A stretch of DNA of 64,000 nucleotides from Terriglobia bacterium (GTDB taxonomy: Bacteria > Acidobacteriota > Terriglobia > Bryobacterales > UBA6623). Numbering within the stretch: position 1 is the stretch's first letter; each line of letters opens with the position of its first letter. Location of the stretch: assembly GCA_009841225.1 (NCBI GenBank), contig VXMF01000048.1, forward strand, positions 1 through 64,000, given 5' to 3'. The notes under the pieces are model-generated. The model was not told where the DNA came from. It saw only the letters and a list, made by a program, of their open reading frames with translations, and ran no database searches. Positions 25,555 to 35,036 of this stretch are shown in pieces. The position numbers and the translations under genes are program-made.

Positions 25555-26562
25555 CTAGCGCGCGAATTGGCCTGCCGCCTTCGCGCTAAGCCAGTCCGCC
25601 GAGATCCCGAACCCACTCATGATGGCTGCGCCGAGGGCGACATTCCACAGCACCACGAGAACCAGCCACCCGACAATCGGGACTAGTTGCACGGCAGCCA
25701 CCAATACTCCCCCGGACATGGTGGCGAGCAGAGGACGTGTGCTCGGCAACAGGTTGCGCCCGATCGCGAATGCTATGCCACAGTAGCCGATGACTGAAAC
25801 GATCGGGAACAGCAAGACCATCGGCAGCGACACCGGTAGGAGCATGGACATCATCAAGCCGATCACGGCCAGACCGAAGCACGTGCCGAGACCGACGAGA
25901 AAGCAAGCCGCGGGGGTTTGCGTGCAGGCGTCGGCCATCACTGTCAGGCGCTGCACGCCGAGCAGCACGTATCCGAGCAAGCTCAGCGTCAGCACGATCC
26001 CGAGAGCGAGCAGGCCGACCAGGAGCAGGCCGCCAACCAGCCCCGAGATCAACATCCGGCCGATCGACGGGGTGCCCAGCCGCGTTACGTTTCCGGCAAC
26101 GCTGCCCGGCATGAGGCCGTTCTGCTGCCCTAGCACGGTCCACGCGTCGCCGCCGATCCGCACGTTGCTTGCACCGATCTCGAGATCGCCCATCACAGTG
26201 ACGGCGTTGCCGTCTAGGCCGTCCTCGAGGCGCAGGGTCCCTCCGACCACGAGTGCGCTGCCTCCGATCGGGCCCGATGACATCACCGACCCGCCTAGGA
26301 CCACTGCGTTGCCCTTGATCTCGCCCTCGTTGTGGAGTCGCCCTAACAGGAGCAGGGCGCTGTCGTTGACCACCCCTTCCACGTGGATCGAGCAACCAAT
26401 GCAAGTGGTCTGTTCTAGCACCTCGTCTGGCGCGACATGGATGGACTCCAGGACCATCACGCGCCGTGAGGCGGCTTGGAGCGGACTTGCTGCGAGCAGG
26501 GTGCTCGCCAGCGCTAAGAGTGCAAGGTCCGTGCGAATCCGCGAACCGCTCACGAGCCCCAT
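25555..26562 (-). CDS. Bactofilin-like repeat protein with C-terminal membrane segments
   Basis: In this 335-residue protein a signal peptide (LALLALASTLLAASPLQA) is followed by short beta-helix-like repeats typical of polymer-forming (bactofilin-like) domains: NDSALLLLGRLHNEGEIKGN, VVLGGSVMSSGPIGGSALVV and NAVTVMGDLEIGASNVRIGG. Four or so hydrophobic helices follow from about residue 185. I chose the ATG at 26562 because the upstream extension of the frame is unlike protein. Similar proteins occur widely in Acidobacteriota and are usually annotated as polymer-forming cytoskeletal proteins. With a signal peptide the repeat domain would be extracytoplasmic. Function is unknown. Confidence 0.75.
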   Translation of the reverse strand: MGLVSGSRIRTDLALLALASTLLAASPLQAASRRVMVLESIHVAPDEVLEQTTCIGCSIHVEGVVNDSALLLLGRLHNEGEIKGNAVVLGGSVMSSGPIGGSALVVGGTLRLEDGLDGNAVTVMGDLEIGASNVRIGGDAWTVLGQQNGLMPGSVAGNVTRLGTPSIGRMLISGLVGGLLLVGLLALGIVLTLSLLGYVLLGVQRLTVMADACTQTPAACFLVGLGTCFGLAVIGLMMSMLLPVSLPMVLLFPIVSVIGYCGIAFAIGRNLLPSTRPLLATMSGGVLVAAVQLVPIVGWLVLVVLWNVALGAAIMSGFGISADWLSAKAAGQFAR

Positions 26563-26636
26563 GCTATACCAAGGCTCGCATATGCAGCTACCGCACTGCC
26601 ATGCGGAGCCCTTTGGACGCGCTGTTCCAATGGCAG

Positions 26637-27887
26637 TTATCGCCGCATCTGGAGGCAGGCAAGTCCAAGCAGCAACCTGCGCAGCCCGAGATCTCGACCC
26701 TTGGGGTCGTACCACTCGCTCGGGGCGTGCACGTTGCCACCGAGGCCGCCGCAGCCAATCGCGGCGGCGGGTATGCCTGCCGCCAGCGGGATGTTCGCAT
26801 CGGTGGACGAGCAGTCCGATGCTGAAGGGATCTTCAGATGGAGGTCGACCGCCTGGAAGCACTCCGCAACGGGATTGCTAGGCAGCGCCAGAGCTGCCGG
26901 CCGGCTTCCGATCTCGCGCAAGATGCATCCGAGCCGGCCGCCTGACGCGTTCTGGTTCTCAGCGGCCACGGCCTTGCGGGCTGCTTCCTCGACGGCTTGC
27001 TGGACGCGCCGGATCTCGGCCGGGTTGACAGATCGCACATCGATCTTGGCCGAGGCTGAGGTAGGAATCGAATTGACGCTCGTGCCGCCCTCGACGAGTC
27101 CCACGCTGAGCGTGGTCTTGGGCTGGGACGGCAGGTGCGCCCGTGTCATTCGAACAATCGCCCCGGCCAGCGCATGGACGGGGTGAGGAGTTCCGAAATC
27201 GTTCCAGCTATGGCCACCCGCTCCGTCGATGACCAATTCGAAGCGCTTGCTGCCCAGCGCCGCGTCGGTGATATGGTTCAACGAGGCGCCGTCCAGCACC
27301 AGGTAGCGGTCGATTCGATCCGCGTAGGGCGAATCCTCGACGAGGTAGCGGATTCCCCGCAGGTTGCCCTCGCCCTCTTCTGCGACGTTGGCTACGAGCA
27401 GCACGTTCCGCTCCGGGCTCTCGACCAGCGGATCGGATAGCAGCCGGGCAAGGCCCAGCAGGGTCGCAAGGCCTGCTCCGTTGTCCGTCACTCCCGGCCC
27501 AGTGATTGTCCCGTCGGGCTTGACGCGGACGTCGTCCGGAGCAGAGGGCGCCAGGATGGTGTCCATGTGCGCCGTGACTGCAAGGTAGGGCAACTGCTCG
27601 GAATGGACGAGGGGGACCACCACGTTTCCGGCGTCGTCGATACGCGGACGGTGGCCCAACTCGGCAAAGACTGCTGACAAGTGCTCGCCCCTGGCTCGCT
27701 CGGCGAATGTCGGAGCGGGCACCTTGCACAGCTCTACTTGTTGCCTGTTGATCCAGTTGAGCTGGTGCTTGGTGCGCCGCCAAGCACGACCAACTCCCGT
27801 GAGCGTAGTCGCGTCGGCAACGGATCGCGGCCAATTCAAAGCCCTGAGATCAGGTGCCGAGACCGCGAGCCGGGGCTGCACCAACAC
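26637..27887 (-). CDS. M20/M28-type zinc aminopeptidase (tripeptidase-like)
   Basis: This 416-residue cocatalytic dinuclear zinc peptidase has the first metal motif VTAHMDTI (His and Asp) and the next, GVTDNGAGLATLLGLARL (Asp), followed by the general-base Glu pair in VANVAEEGEGNL. A dimerisation (lid) domain comes next with GGHSWNDFG and a final metal His in NVHAPSEW. This matches the PepT/M20 'tripeptide aminopeptidase' type. The listed start is GTG at 27887; homology seems to begin near residue 33, so a later start is possible. There is no signal peptide. Confidence 0.88.
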   Translation of the reverse strand: MLVQPRLAVSAPDLRALNWPRSVADATTLTGVGRAWRRTKHQLNWINRQQVELCKVPAPTFAERARGEHLSAVFAELGHRPRIDDAGNVVVPLVHSEQLPYLAVTAHMDTILAPSAPDDVRVKPDGTITGPGVTDNGAGLATLLGLARLLSDPLVESPERNVLLVANVAEEGEGNLRGIRYLVEDSPYADRIDRYLVLDGASLNHITDAALGSKRFELVIDGAGGHSWNDFGTPHPVHALAGAIVRMTRAHLPSQPKTTLSVGLVEGGTSVNSIPTSASAKIDVRSVNPAEIRRVQQAVEEAARKAVAAENQNASGGRLGCILREIGSRPAALALPSNPVAECFQAVDLHLKIPSASDCSSTDANIPLAAGIPAAAIGCGGLGGNVHAPSEWYDPKGRDLGLRRLLLGLACLQMRR

Positions 27888-27953
27888 AGTCTGGAGTTTA
27901 GCAATCGCTCGGATCTCCGCCCCGTGCCGCGAGCGTGCTAAGTTGCATTTGTG

Positions 27954-29483
27954 ATGAACATTGGCCCACGTTCGCGATGCATCGGCTGGCTGCGCAGTCC
28001 GATTCCAGTCCTCTTGCTCGCCGCCCTGGGCGCCAGCGCCCTAGCGTCTGCGGAGTACTCGGCGAACTGGGAGTCGTTGGATTCGCGCCCCACCCCGGAG
28101 TGGTTTCTTGACGCCAAGTTGGGAATCTTCATCCACTGGGGCGTCTACTCCGTGCCGGCATACGCGTACCCCGATTCGTACTCAGAATGGTACTGGCACT
28201 CGCTGCGGGCGCCGCTGGAGGGGCGCAACGAGCGACAGCGCCGCAACGCGTTGGCCACGCGCGAATTCCACAACCGGGTCTATGGAGAGCGGTTCAGCTA
28301 CCCGGAGTTCGCCCCCGAGTTCAAGGCGGAGCTATTCGATCCCGAGCAGTGGGCAGATCTTTTCCGCAAGGCCGGCGCCCGCTACGTGGTGCTGACCTCC
28401 AAACATCACGACGGCTTCGCGCTTTGGCCCAGCAAGGATGCCAACCGCACCTGGGGACGCCCTTGGAACAGCGTGGATGAAGGGCCCCGGCGCGACCTGC
28501 TAGGAGACCTCGGAAGCGCGGTCAGGGATGCCGGGCTCAAGATGGGGTTCTACTACTCGCTCTACGAGTGGTTCAACCCGCTCTGGTTGCAGGATCGGGA
28601 CCGCTACATCCAAGAGCACATGATTCCCCAATTCATGGATGTGGTCAGCCGCTATCGGCCTGCCTTGATCTTCAGCGACGGAGAATGGGACTTGGAGCAC
28701 GAGCGCTGGCAGAGCACGGAATTGCTGGCCTGGCTGTTTAACGAGTCGCCGAGCCGTGACGAGGTCGTGATCAATGACCGCTGGGGGAAGGGCATTCGAC
28801 ACGAGCACGGAGGCTATTACACGACCGAGTACGGGGCAGGCATGGCCGACGGGACGCATGCTTGGGAAGAGAACCGGGGAATCGGGCACTCGTTCGGCTA
28901 CAACCGCAACGAGCCGATCGAAAACTACATGACTGCCAAGCAGTTGGTCTGGGTGCTGGTGGACTTGGTCAGCCGGGGCGGGAATCTGCTCTTGGATGTC
29001 GGCCCGACCGCGGATGGTCGCATTCCCCTGCTTCAACAGCAGCGCCTGCTGGAACTGGGAGCATGGCTCGAGGTCAATGGCGAGGCCATTCATGGTACCC
29101 GGCCATGGAGGATCCCCGCTCAGTGGACGGCCGGGGAGCGGCCAGTCCAGGAGTACAAGCAGTACCGCCAGCAGTACGACATCCTGAGAGTGGCAGGCTT
29201 GGAACCGGACGGCAACATGGCCCGCAAGATGGTATTTTTCACTCGCAAGGGCGCCGACCTGTACGCAATCCTGCCTGGCTTTCCCGCAGGGCCCGTCACG
29301 TTGGAAGGCGTCTCGGCGCCGACAGGAGCGCGCGTGACCATGCTGGGCTTTAATGCGGACTTGGCGTGGCGGCAGTCGCAGGCGGGCTTGCAGATCACGC
29401 CGCCGGTGATCGCTCCGGACCAGTTGCCCTCTCGTCATGCCTTCGTGTTCAAGATCGCGGGCGGTGCTGCGGCGTCCCAGTAG
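27954..29483 (+). CDS. Secreted GH29 alpha-L-fucosidase
   Basis: This 509-residue protein has a signal peptide (LRSPIPVLLLAALGASALAS). The GH29 hallmarks are LGIFIHWGVYSVPAYA, VVLTSKHHDGFALWPS, and the retaining-nucleophile region LIFSDGEWD, followed by NDRWGKG and LLLDVGPTADGRIP. A beta-sandwich occupies the C-terminus. It would release alpha-L-fucose from host or algal glycans in the periplasm or outside the cell. The ATG at 27954 is preferred over the GTG one codon earlier. It heads a plus-strand run with a sugar kinase 11 bp downstream. Confidence 0.93.
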   Translation: MNIGPRSRCIGWLRSPIPVLLLAALGASALASAEYSANWESLDSRPTPEWFLDAKLGIFIHWGVYSVPAYAYPDSYSEWYWHSLRAPLEGRNERQRRNALATREFHNRVYGERFSYPEFAPEFKAELFDPEQWADLFRKAGARYVVLTSKHHDGFALWPSKDANRTWGRPWNSVDEGPRRDLLGDLGSAVRDAGLKMGFYYSLYEWFNPLWLQDRDRYIQEHMIPQFMDVVSRYRPALIFSDGEWDLEHERWQSTELLAWLFNESPSRDEVVINDRWGKGIRHEHGGYYTTEYGAGMADGTHAWEENRGIGHSFGYNRNEPIENYMTAKQLVWVLVDLVSRGGNLLLDVGPTADGRIPLLQQQRLLELGAWLEVNGEAIHGTRPWRIPAQWTAGERPVQEYKQYRQQYDILRVAGLEPDGNMARKMVFFTRKGADLYAILPGFPAGPVTLEGVSAPTGARVTMLGFNADLAWRQSQAGLQITPPVIAPDQLPSRHAFVFKIAGGAAASQ

Positions 29484-29494
29484 GCGAGCGTTAC

Positions 29495-30448
29495 ATGGAC
29501 AAGACTTTCGATGTGGTGGGCGTTGGCCTCAACGCCACGGACACGCTGCTGGTGGTTCGGCAGTTTCCCGCCTACGGTGGCAAGGCACCGTTCGTGCGGG
29601 AGATTCGCTCTCCGGGCGGACAGGTAGCCAGCGCCATGGTGGCCTGCGTCAAGCTCGGGCTGAAGACGAAGTACATCGGCAGCGTCGGAGACGACGACGG
29701 CGGCCAGATCCTGCTGGAGAGCCTGTCCGGGTCAGGCATCGATGTCTCCCACGTGCAATTGCGGGCCGGCTGCCCGAACCAGTCTGCCTACATCGTCATC
29801 GACCAGACGACGGGGGAGCGCACGATCCTTTGGCAACGGCCAGATTGCTTGAAGATCGTGCCGGAACATATTGAACCCGAGCAGATTACGTGCGCTCGCC
29901 TGTTGCACATCGACGGTCACGACACCGCAGCGGTTGAACACGCCGCGCGCATCGCACGCCAGCACGAGATTCCGGTCACGGTGGATGTGGACACGATTTA
30001 CCGCGGCTTCGACCGAGTGCTGCCCTATGTGGACTACCTGATTGCCAGCACCAACTTTCCCGTCGAATGGACCAGCGAGCGGGATCCTTTCGTGGCCCTC
30101 GAACTGATCCAGAAGGAATACGGAATGCGCGTTGCGGCCATGACGCTGGGGCCGCACGGCGCCTTGGCGCTGGTGGGGGGCAAGTACATCTACTCGCCGG
30201 CCTTTGTCGTCAATTGCCGCGACACTACCGGTGCGGGCGATGTATTTCACGGTGCCTTCTGCTATGCGGTCGTGGAGGGATACTCAATCGAGGACGCCCT
30301 GTCGTTTTCCAACGCCATGGCCGCGCTGAACTGCAAGGAACTCGGTGCGCAGGGCGGCATCCGCGACGCGGACGCGGCACGCGATCTGATCGCGACGGGC
30401 GAACGTCGGGTCAACGCGGACTTCTTGGTCAGGGCGGCTGCTACCTGA
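29495..30448 (+). CDS. PfkB/ribokinase-family sugar kinase
   Basis: This 317-residue protein carries the N-terminal PfkB features VVGVGLNATDTLLVV and SPGGQVASAMVACVKLGLK. The C-terminal signature is NCRDTTGAGDVFHGAFCYAV, with the catalytic Asp in GAGD. Substrate identity cannot be read from sequence. Because it starts 11 bp after a fucosidase gene, phosphorylation of a fucose-derived intermediate such as 2-keto-3-deoxy-L-fuconate is an attractive but unproven role. The ATG at 29495 is chosen over the long upstream frame extension, which overlaps the fucosidase. Confidence 0.9.
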   Translation: MDKTFDVVGVGLNATDTLLVVRQFPAYGGKAPFVREIRSPGGQVASAMVACVKLGLKTKYIGSVGDDDGGQILLESLSGSGIDVSHVQLRAGCPNQSAYIVIDQTTGERTILWQRPDCLKIVPEHIEPEQITCARLLHIDGHDTAAVEHAARIARQHEIPVTVDVDTIYRGFDRVLPYVDYLIASTNFPVEWTSERDPFVALELIQKEYGMRVAAMTLGPHGALALVGGKYIYSPAFVVNCRDTTGAGDVFHGAFCYAVVEGYSIEDALSFSNAMAALNCKELGAQGGIRDADAARDLIATGERRVNADFLVRAAAT

Positions 30449-30463
30449 GGCGGTCTCGAAGCC

Positions 30464-31153
30464 ATGATTCCGCTGCGGGACTTGACCCCTCGCCAGCGGA
30501 CGCCTTTCGTGGCGTGGACCTTGGTGCTCGTCAACGTGGCGGTCTTCGCCTACCAGTACTTCGTGCTGGACTCAGGCCAGGCCCAGACGGCCTTCCTGGC
30601 ATCGTTTGCCGCCGTTCCGGCCAATGTCGGGGCAGCGGTTCTGGGGCAGGAATCTCTGGTGGTCGGACTGATGCCGCTGGTGACTTCAATGTTCCTGCAC
30701 GGGGGCTTCATGCACCTGCTCGGCAACATGTGGTTCCTGTGGATCTTCGGCGACAACGTCGAGGACGAACTGGGGCACGCCAAGTTCTTGCTGTTCTATC
30801 TCGCTTGCGGCGTGCTGGCGACCTTGGCCCACTTTGCAGCCGAGCCCTCGTCGACCGTCCCGCTGGTCGGAGCGAGCGGAGCCATCGCCGGTGTCATGGG
30901 GGCGTACTTGATGCGTTTTCCGCGATCCCGTGTCATTGTCTTGCTGCCACTGATTGTGATCTGGACGACAGTTCAACTGCCGGCTTTCGTGATGTTGCTG
31001 TATTGGTTCGCGATCCAAGTGCTCAACGGCACAGCTGCTTCCAGCGGTGCCGGCGTGGCCTGGTGGGCTCACGTGGGCGGATTCGTGATCGGCGCCGGCC
31101 TGGCGCTATACCTGACCCGAGGGCGTCCCAAACGGTCATTGCAGTTCTACTAG
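30464..31153 (+). CDS. Rhomboid-family intramembrane serine protease
   Basis: This 229-residue polytopic protein has the rhomboid landmarks GGFMHLLGNMWFLWIFGD (HxxxN), the catalytic serine in VGASGAIAGVMGAY (GxSG), and the catalytic histidine in WWAHVGGFVIGAGL (AHxxG). About six to seven transmembrane helices are predicted by eye. It starts 15 bp after the kinase gene and is likely co-transcribed. Substrates are unknown; the operon neighbours give no hint of one. Confidence 0.92.
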   Translation: MIPLRDLTPRQRTPFVAWTLVLVNVAVFAYQYFVLDSGQAQTAFLASFAAVPANVGAAVLGQESLVVGLMPLVTSMFLHGGFMHLLGNMWFLWIFGDNVEDELGHAKFLLFYLACGVLATLAHFAAEPSSTVPLVGASGAIAGVMGAYLMRFPRSRVIVLLPLIVIWTTVQLPAFVMLLYWFAIQVLNGTAASSGAGVAWWAHVGGFVIGAGLALYLTRGRPKRSLQFY

Positions 31154-31223
31154 ATCGCAGCTGCTCGAGCCGGGGCATCCCGCTCAGCTAGGCGTCGTCG
31201 CGGCTGTCATACTGGATCTCTGG

Positions 31224-31454
31224 ATGCCTCGCGTCACGTTCTACTCCCGTCCGGGCTGTCGGCTCTGCGACGATGCGCGAAGGCAGTTGGAACTGGCCGA
31301 GCCCGGTCTGGAGATCGAAGAGATAGACGTAGATTCCGACCCCGCTCTGTGCCAGCGCTATGGTCTTGACATCCCGGTGGCGGTGGCCGGGGGGCGCGAG
31401 CTCTTCCGGCACCGCTTCACGCCCGCGGCGCTGCGCGCGCTGCGAAACGCTTGA
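31224..31454 (+). CDS. Glutaredoxin-like small thiol protein
   Basis: This 76-residue thioredoxin-fold protein has the redox motif CRLC in FYSRPGCRLCDDARRQLE and the cis-proline segment DIPVAV. It belongs to the short 'glutaredoxin family protein' (DUF836-like) group and would act as a dithiol reductant. It ends 6 bp before the Fe-dependent dehydrogenase and is presumably in the same transcript. Confidence 0.88.
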   Translation: MPRVTFYSRPGCRLCDDARRQLELAEPGLEIEEIDVDSDPALCQRYGLDIPVAVAGGRELFRHRFTPAALRALRNA

Positions 31455-31460
31455 ACAAAA

Positions 31461-32753
31461 ATGACAACCTCTGACGGCTCAACCGAGTACGCGGTCGAAC
31501 TGGCGACGTCGAACATTCGCTTCGGCGCGGGTGTGACCCGAGAGTTGGGGCCCGATCTGGCGGATCGGGGAATCCGGCGGGTCCTCTTCGTCACGGATCC
31601 GTTCCTGAAAGACCTGCATCCGGTGCAGGTCGCCTTGGCATCGCTGGACGACGAGGGCGTCCGCGCTACGGTCTTCTCGGAAGTGTCGGTCGAACCCACC
31701 GACGCTTCTTTCCAAGCGGCTATTCGAGTTGCCAGTGAGGTCCAGCCCGACGCATTCGTGGCGGTCGGTGGCGGATCGACGATCGACACGGCCAAGGCCG
31801 CCAATCTGTATTCCACCTACCCTGCGGAGTTCCTGACCTACGTCAATCCTCCGATCGGGAAGGGCGTGCCGGTGCCAGGTCCGCTCAAGCCCCTGTTCGC
31901 GATTCCGACCACGGCCGGAACGGGCAGCGAGACGACGGGAGTGGCGATCTTCGATCTGGTCGAGATGCATGCGAAGACCGGAATCGCGGATCGGGGCTTG
32001 AAGCCGACTCTGGGGCTGCTCGATCCCGATAACACCCGAACCCTGCCTCCGGCCGTGGCCGCGTCGACCGGCTTGGACGTGCTCTCGCATGCGATCGAGT
32101 CGTACACCGCGCTCGATTACCGCACCCGGGCCGCGCCCCAGCGCCCTAAGTTTCGACCCGCGTACCAAGGCGCCAATCCGATCAGCGACCTGTGGGCGTT
32201 GCAGTCGTTGCGCATGGTGCGGACTTATCTGCCCAGAGCGGTCGCCGACCCGTCCGACGACGAGGCGCGCGGGATGATGCTGCTCGCAGCCGCATACGCC
32301 GGCATCGGCTTCGGAAACGCGGGCGTCCACTTGCCCCACGGGATGTCCTATCCGGTGTCGGGAATGGTGCGCGACTTCCGTATGCCCGGTTACCCCACTT
32401 CGCACCCGATGGTTCCGCATGGGGCCTCCGTGATCTTGAATGCGCCGGCGGTATTCCGATTCACCGCTGCGGCCGAGCCGCGGCGACATCTCGAAGCCGC
32501 TGCTGCGATCGGAGCGGACGTGTCGAACGTGGGCCAGGAGGATGCCGGCGAAGTGCTAGCTGACGCGATCACCGGCTTCATGCGCGAGTTAGACATGCCG
32601 AACGGGCTTCAAGCGCTCGGCTACACGGAGGCTGACATACCCGGGTTGGTCGAAGGGACACTGCCTCAACATCGCGTGACGAAGATCTCTCCAAGGAAGT
32701 TCTCGAACGACGATCTATCCGGGATGTTCCAGGACGCCCTCCAAGCTTGGTAG
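31461..32753 (+). CDS. Fe-containing alcohol dehydrogenase, hydroxyacid-oxoacid transhydrogenase type
   Basis: This 430-residue group III (iron-dependent) dehydrogenase has the NAD-binding segment AVGGGSTIDTAKAANL, the substrate/cofactor segment PTTAGTGSETTGVAIF, and metal ligands in DVLSHAIESYTA and HLPHGMSYPVSG. The long insert around RAAPQRPKFRPAYQGANPIS and the C-terminal HRVTKISPRKFS are features of the ADHFE1/HOT branch, which couples 4-hydroxybutyrate oxidation to 2-oxoglutarate reduction. The alternative, a lactaldehyde reductase (FucO-like) matching the fucosidase context, is less supported by the insert. The ATG lies 6 bp after the glutaredoxin stop. Confidence 0.9.
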   Translation: MTTSDGSTEYAVELATSNIRFGAGVTRELGPDLADRGIRRVLFVTDPFLKDLHPVQVALASLDDEGVRATVFSEVSVEPTDASFQAAIRVASEVQPDAFVAVGGGSTIDTAKAANLYSTYPAEFLTYVNPPIGKGVPVPGPLKPLFAIPTTAGTGSETTGVAIFDLVEMHAKTGIADRGLKPTLGLLDPDNTRTLPPAVAASTGLDVLSHAIESYTALDYRTRAAPQRPKFRPAYQGANPISDLWALQSLRMVRTYLPRAVADPSDDEARGMMLLAAAYAGIGFGNAGVHLPHGMSYPVSGMVRDFRMPGYPTSHPMVPHGASVILNAPAVFRFTAAAEPRRHLEAAAAIGADVSNVGQEDAGEVLADAITGFMRELDMPNGLQALGYTEADIPGLVEGTLPQHRVTKISPRKFSNDDLSGMFQDALQAW

Positions 32754-32763
32754 CCGTCGGCCT

Positions 32764-33738
32764 TCACTCAACTGCCTGGCGCGCAAGGATGGCGGCGCCC
32801 TGCGTGACCACGCTTTCCCGTAAGCGCGAGGGGAAAATCTCGTAGCTGTCGCGGAAATAGGGCACGACGTATCCGTGCGTTTGGTCTCGGATGAGTTCAA
32901 TCAGGCGCGGCGTCGCCGTGCCCAAGCCTCCCCCGATCACGACTCTCTCCGGGACTAGGAGATTGATGACGGCACCGAGCGCTCTCGCCAACCGGTTAGC
33001 CGAGACGCGCATCACTTCCGTGGCGAAATCGTCGCCGCCTTCCCACGCTTGAACGACTTGAATGCTGCTGATGCCCGTCGGACCGGTTTCGCTGAATAGG
33101 GCAGAAGACTTCCAAGACTCGTGGGAGGACGACGCCAGAGCGGCGGCCAGCTTGGCTAGGCCCGGCCCCGAGCAGTGCGCCTCGACGCAGCCCTTGTTTC
33201 CACAGCAGCATTCGGGACCGTGCTCGTCGACGACGATATGGCCGATTTCGGCTTCGCCAAGGTCACCGAAGGGCTGGATCCGGCCCTCGAGGACGTAGCC
33301 GCCGCCGACGCCCGTGCCGAGGGTCACGTAGAACACTGAACGAGCCCCGACACCGGCGCCAAAGTGCGCCTCGGCCAGCGCGGCGAGCTTGCAGTCGTTT
33401 TCCACAACGACGGGGACTCCGAAGCGGCCTTCCAGCTCGGCAGCGACGTTCACTTCTTCCCAGCCGTCCTCGTGGAGGCATATGTGCGGGCTGTTTGTGG
33501 ACCGCCGCACTGTGCCGCCGAATCCGAAGCCAATCGCGCGCAGCTGGGCCGCTTGCGGCGAATCGGAAAGCATCTGCTCGGCGGCGCCTACGATACGCGC
33601 AAAGCTGTGCGCCGCCCGGTCGGACGAGTCCCGCCGGATAGATGTGGTCGTTTGGAGCCTGCCATCGCTGAAAGCGAACCCGGCAACAAGCTTGGTCCCA
33701 CCTGTCTCGAAGGCTAGGAATGCCGCGTTGCTGCTCAC
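32764..33738 (-). CDS. ROK-family sugar kinase
   Basis: This 324-residue protein has the N-terminal phosphate-binding motif AFETGGTKLVAGF and a second glycine-rich motif, TLGTGVGGGYVLEG. The ROK zinc-binding signature is GHIVVDEHGPECCCGNKGC followed by VEAHCSG. The ATP motif is ERVVIGGGLG. ROK kinases phosphorylate glucose, fructose, mannose or N-acetyl sugars; the closest look is fructokinase/glucokinase. The GTG at 33738 is supported by its 4-bp overlap with the rdgB stop (GTGA). It is third in the operon rph-rdgB-ROK and ends convergently 10 bp from the dehydrogenase stop. Confidence 0.92.
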   Translation of the reverse strand: MSSNAAFLAFETGGTKLVAGFAFSDGRLQTTTSIRRDSSDRAAHSFARIVGAAEQMLSDSPQAAQLRAIGFGFGGTVRRSTNSPHICLHEDGWEEVNVAAELEGRFGVPVVVENDCKLAALAEAHFGAGVGARSVFYVTLGTGVGGGYVLEGRIQPFGDLGEAEIGHIVVDEHGPECCCGNKGCVEAHCSGPGLAKLAAALASSSHESWKSSALFSETGPTGISSIQVVQAWEGGDDFATEVMRVSANRLARALGAVINLLVPERVVIGGGLGTATPRLIELIRDQTHGYVVPYFRDSYEIFPSRLRESVVTQGAAILARQAVE

Positions 33739-34316
33739 TGGTTGTCCCGTAGCCACGCAAGCATGGCGCGGAAGGCGCGCCCTCGGTGGCTGTGCTGCCA
33801 CTTCATGTAGGCGGGAATGCGCCCGAAGCTCGCGCGTAGCGGAGGATAGTAGAACAGGGGGTCATAGCCGAAGCCGTGGCTGCCGGAGTGCCGCCGAAGG
33901 ATTCTCCCCTCGACCGTCCCTCGGAACGTTTCGGCGAGCCTGCCGTCATGCAGCAAGGCGATCGTGCAGACGAATCTGGCGGTGCGCCTCTCGGGCGGAA
34001 TGCCGGCTAGGCTGCGCAGCAGAAGCATGTTGTTTTCTCTGTCGCTGGCCGCCGGGCCGGCAAAGCGCGCAGAGTGGATTCCAGGAGCCCCCTCCAGGAC
34101 ATTGACCTCCAGCCCAGAGTCGTCGGCAAAGAGCCATGCGGCCGGATTCGCCCGGTGGTAGCACAGCGCCTTCTGGAGCGCATTCGCCTCGAACGTGGTA
34201 CCAGTCTCCGGGCAGTCGGCAGCTGGGCTGCCCGTGATCGAGATATCCGCTCCCGAAGCCAGCCGAAACTCCTTCAGCTTGCCGCGGTTCGACGTGGCAC
34301 AGACAAGTTCGAGCAT
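33735..34316 (-). CDS. rdgB: RdgB/HAM1 non-canonical purine NTP pyrophosphatase
   Basis: This 193-residue house-cleaning enzyme hydrolyses dITP, XTP and similar nucleotides to monophosphates. The N-terminal CATSNRGKLKEF and the central FADDSGLEVNVLEGAPGIHSARFAG are the family's phosphate- and Mg-binding motifs. The C-terminal GHGFGYDPLFY-type segment appears as GSHGFGYDPLFYYPP. Length is typical (about 195). It starts 3 bp after rph, the common bacterial rph-rdgB pairing, and is coupled to the ROK kinase gene. Confidence 0.95.
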   Translation of the reverse strand: MLELVCATSNRGKLKEFRLASGADISITGSPAADCPETGTTFEANALQKALCYHRANPAAWLFADDSGLEVNVLEGAPGIHSARFAGPAASDRENNMLLLRSLAGIPPERRTARFVCTIALLHDGRLAETFRGTVEGRILRRHSGSHGFGYDPLFYYPPLRASFGRIPAYMKWQHSHRGRAFRAMLAWLRDNQ

Positions 34317-34319
34317 GAA

Positions 34320-35036
34320 CTATAGGGCGACGAGGTCGCGCTGGGCTGCGATGAGGCCTTCGATGCCTTGCTCGGCCAAGCGCAATTGCGTGTCGAACTG
34401 CTCCCTGTCGAACGTGCTGCCCTCGGCACTGGCCTGCAGTTCGACGAACTCGCCGGTGGAGGTCATCACCACGTTCATGTCCACATCTGCCCGGGAGTCC
34501 TCTTCGTAGCACAGGTCCAGCATGGGCATGCCGTCCACGATGCCGACGCTGATTGCGGCTACGTAGTGCCGCAAGGGGGAAGCGCCGATGACGTTGAACT
34601 TCAGGAGCTCTCTGATGGCGCAAGCCATGGCCACCCAGCCGCCTGTGATCGACGCCGTGCGGGTGCCGCCATCAGCCTGCATCACGTCACAGTCAACGGT
34701 GATGGTGCGCTCGCCCAGCTCTTCCATGTCCACTGCCGTCCGTAGCGAGCGTCCAATCAGTCTTTGGATCTCGAACGTGCGGCCCGACGGACGGCCTTGC
34801 GCTCCTAGGCGCGGTGTCCGAGTGGAGGTGGATCTCGGCAGCATGCCGTATTCCGCTGTCACCCAGCCGCGTCCCGTGCCTCGCAGGAAGGTCGGGACCC
34901 TATTCTCGACCGTTGCCGAGCAGATGACCTTGGTGTTGCCCGCTTCGATCAGCGCCGAGCCTTCGGCAGTTGCCAGGATGCCCGGCTGGATGCGCGTTTG
35001 TCTAGGCTGTTCCGGCCTCCTGCCATCGATCCGCAT
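34320..35036 (-). CDS. rph: Ribonuclease PH
   Basis: This 238-residue phosphorolytic exoribonuclease trims tRNA 3' ends. It starts [18 protein letters not shown] and contains [16 protein letters not shown], the phosphate-site region [19 protein letters not shown] and the acidic catalytic segment [20 protein letters not shown]. The ATG at 35036 is preferred over a TTG one codon upstream. It is the first gene of the rph-rdgB-ROK operon. Confidence 0.95.
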   Translation of the reverse strand: MRIDGRRPEQPRQTRIQPGILATAEGSALIEAGNTKVICSATVENRVPTFLRGTGRGWVTAEYGMLPRSTSTRTPRLGAQGRPSGRTFEIQRLIGRSLRTAVDMEELGERTITVDCDVMQADGGTRTASITGGWVAMACAIRELLKFNVIGASPLRHYVAAISVGIVDGMPMLDLCYEEDSRADVDMNVVMTSTGEFVELQASAEGSTFDREQFDTQLRLAEQGIEGLIAAQRDLVAL

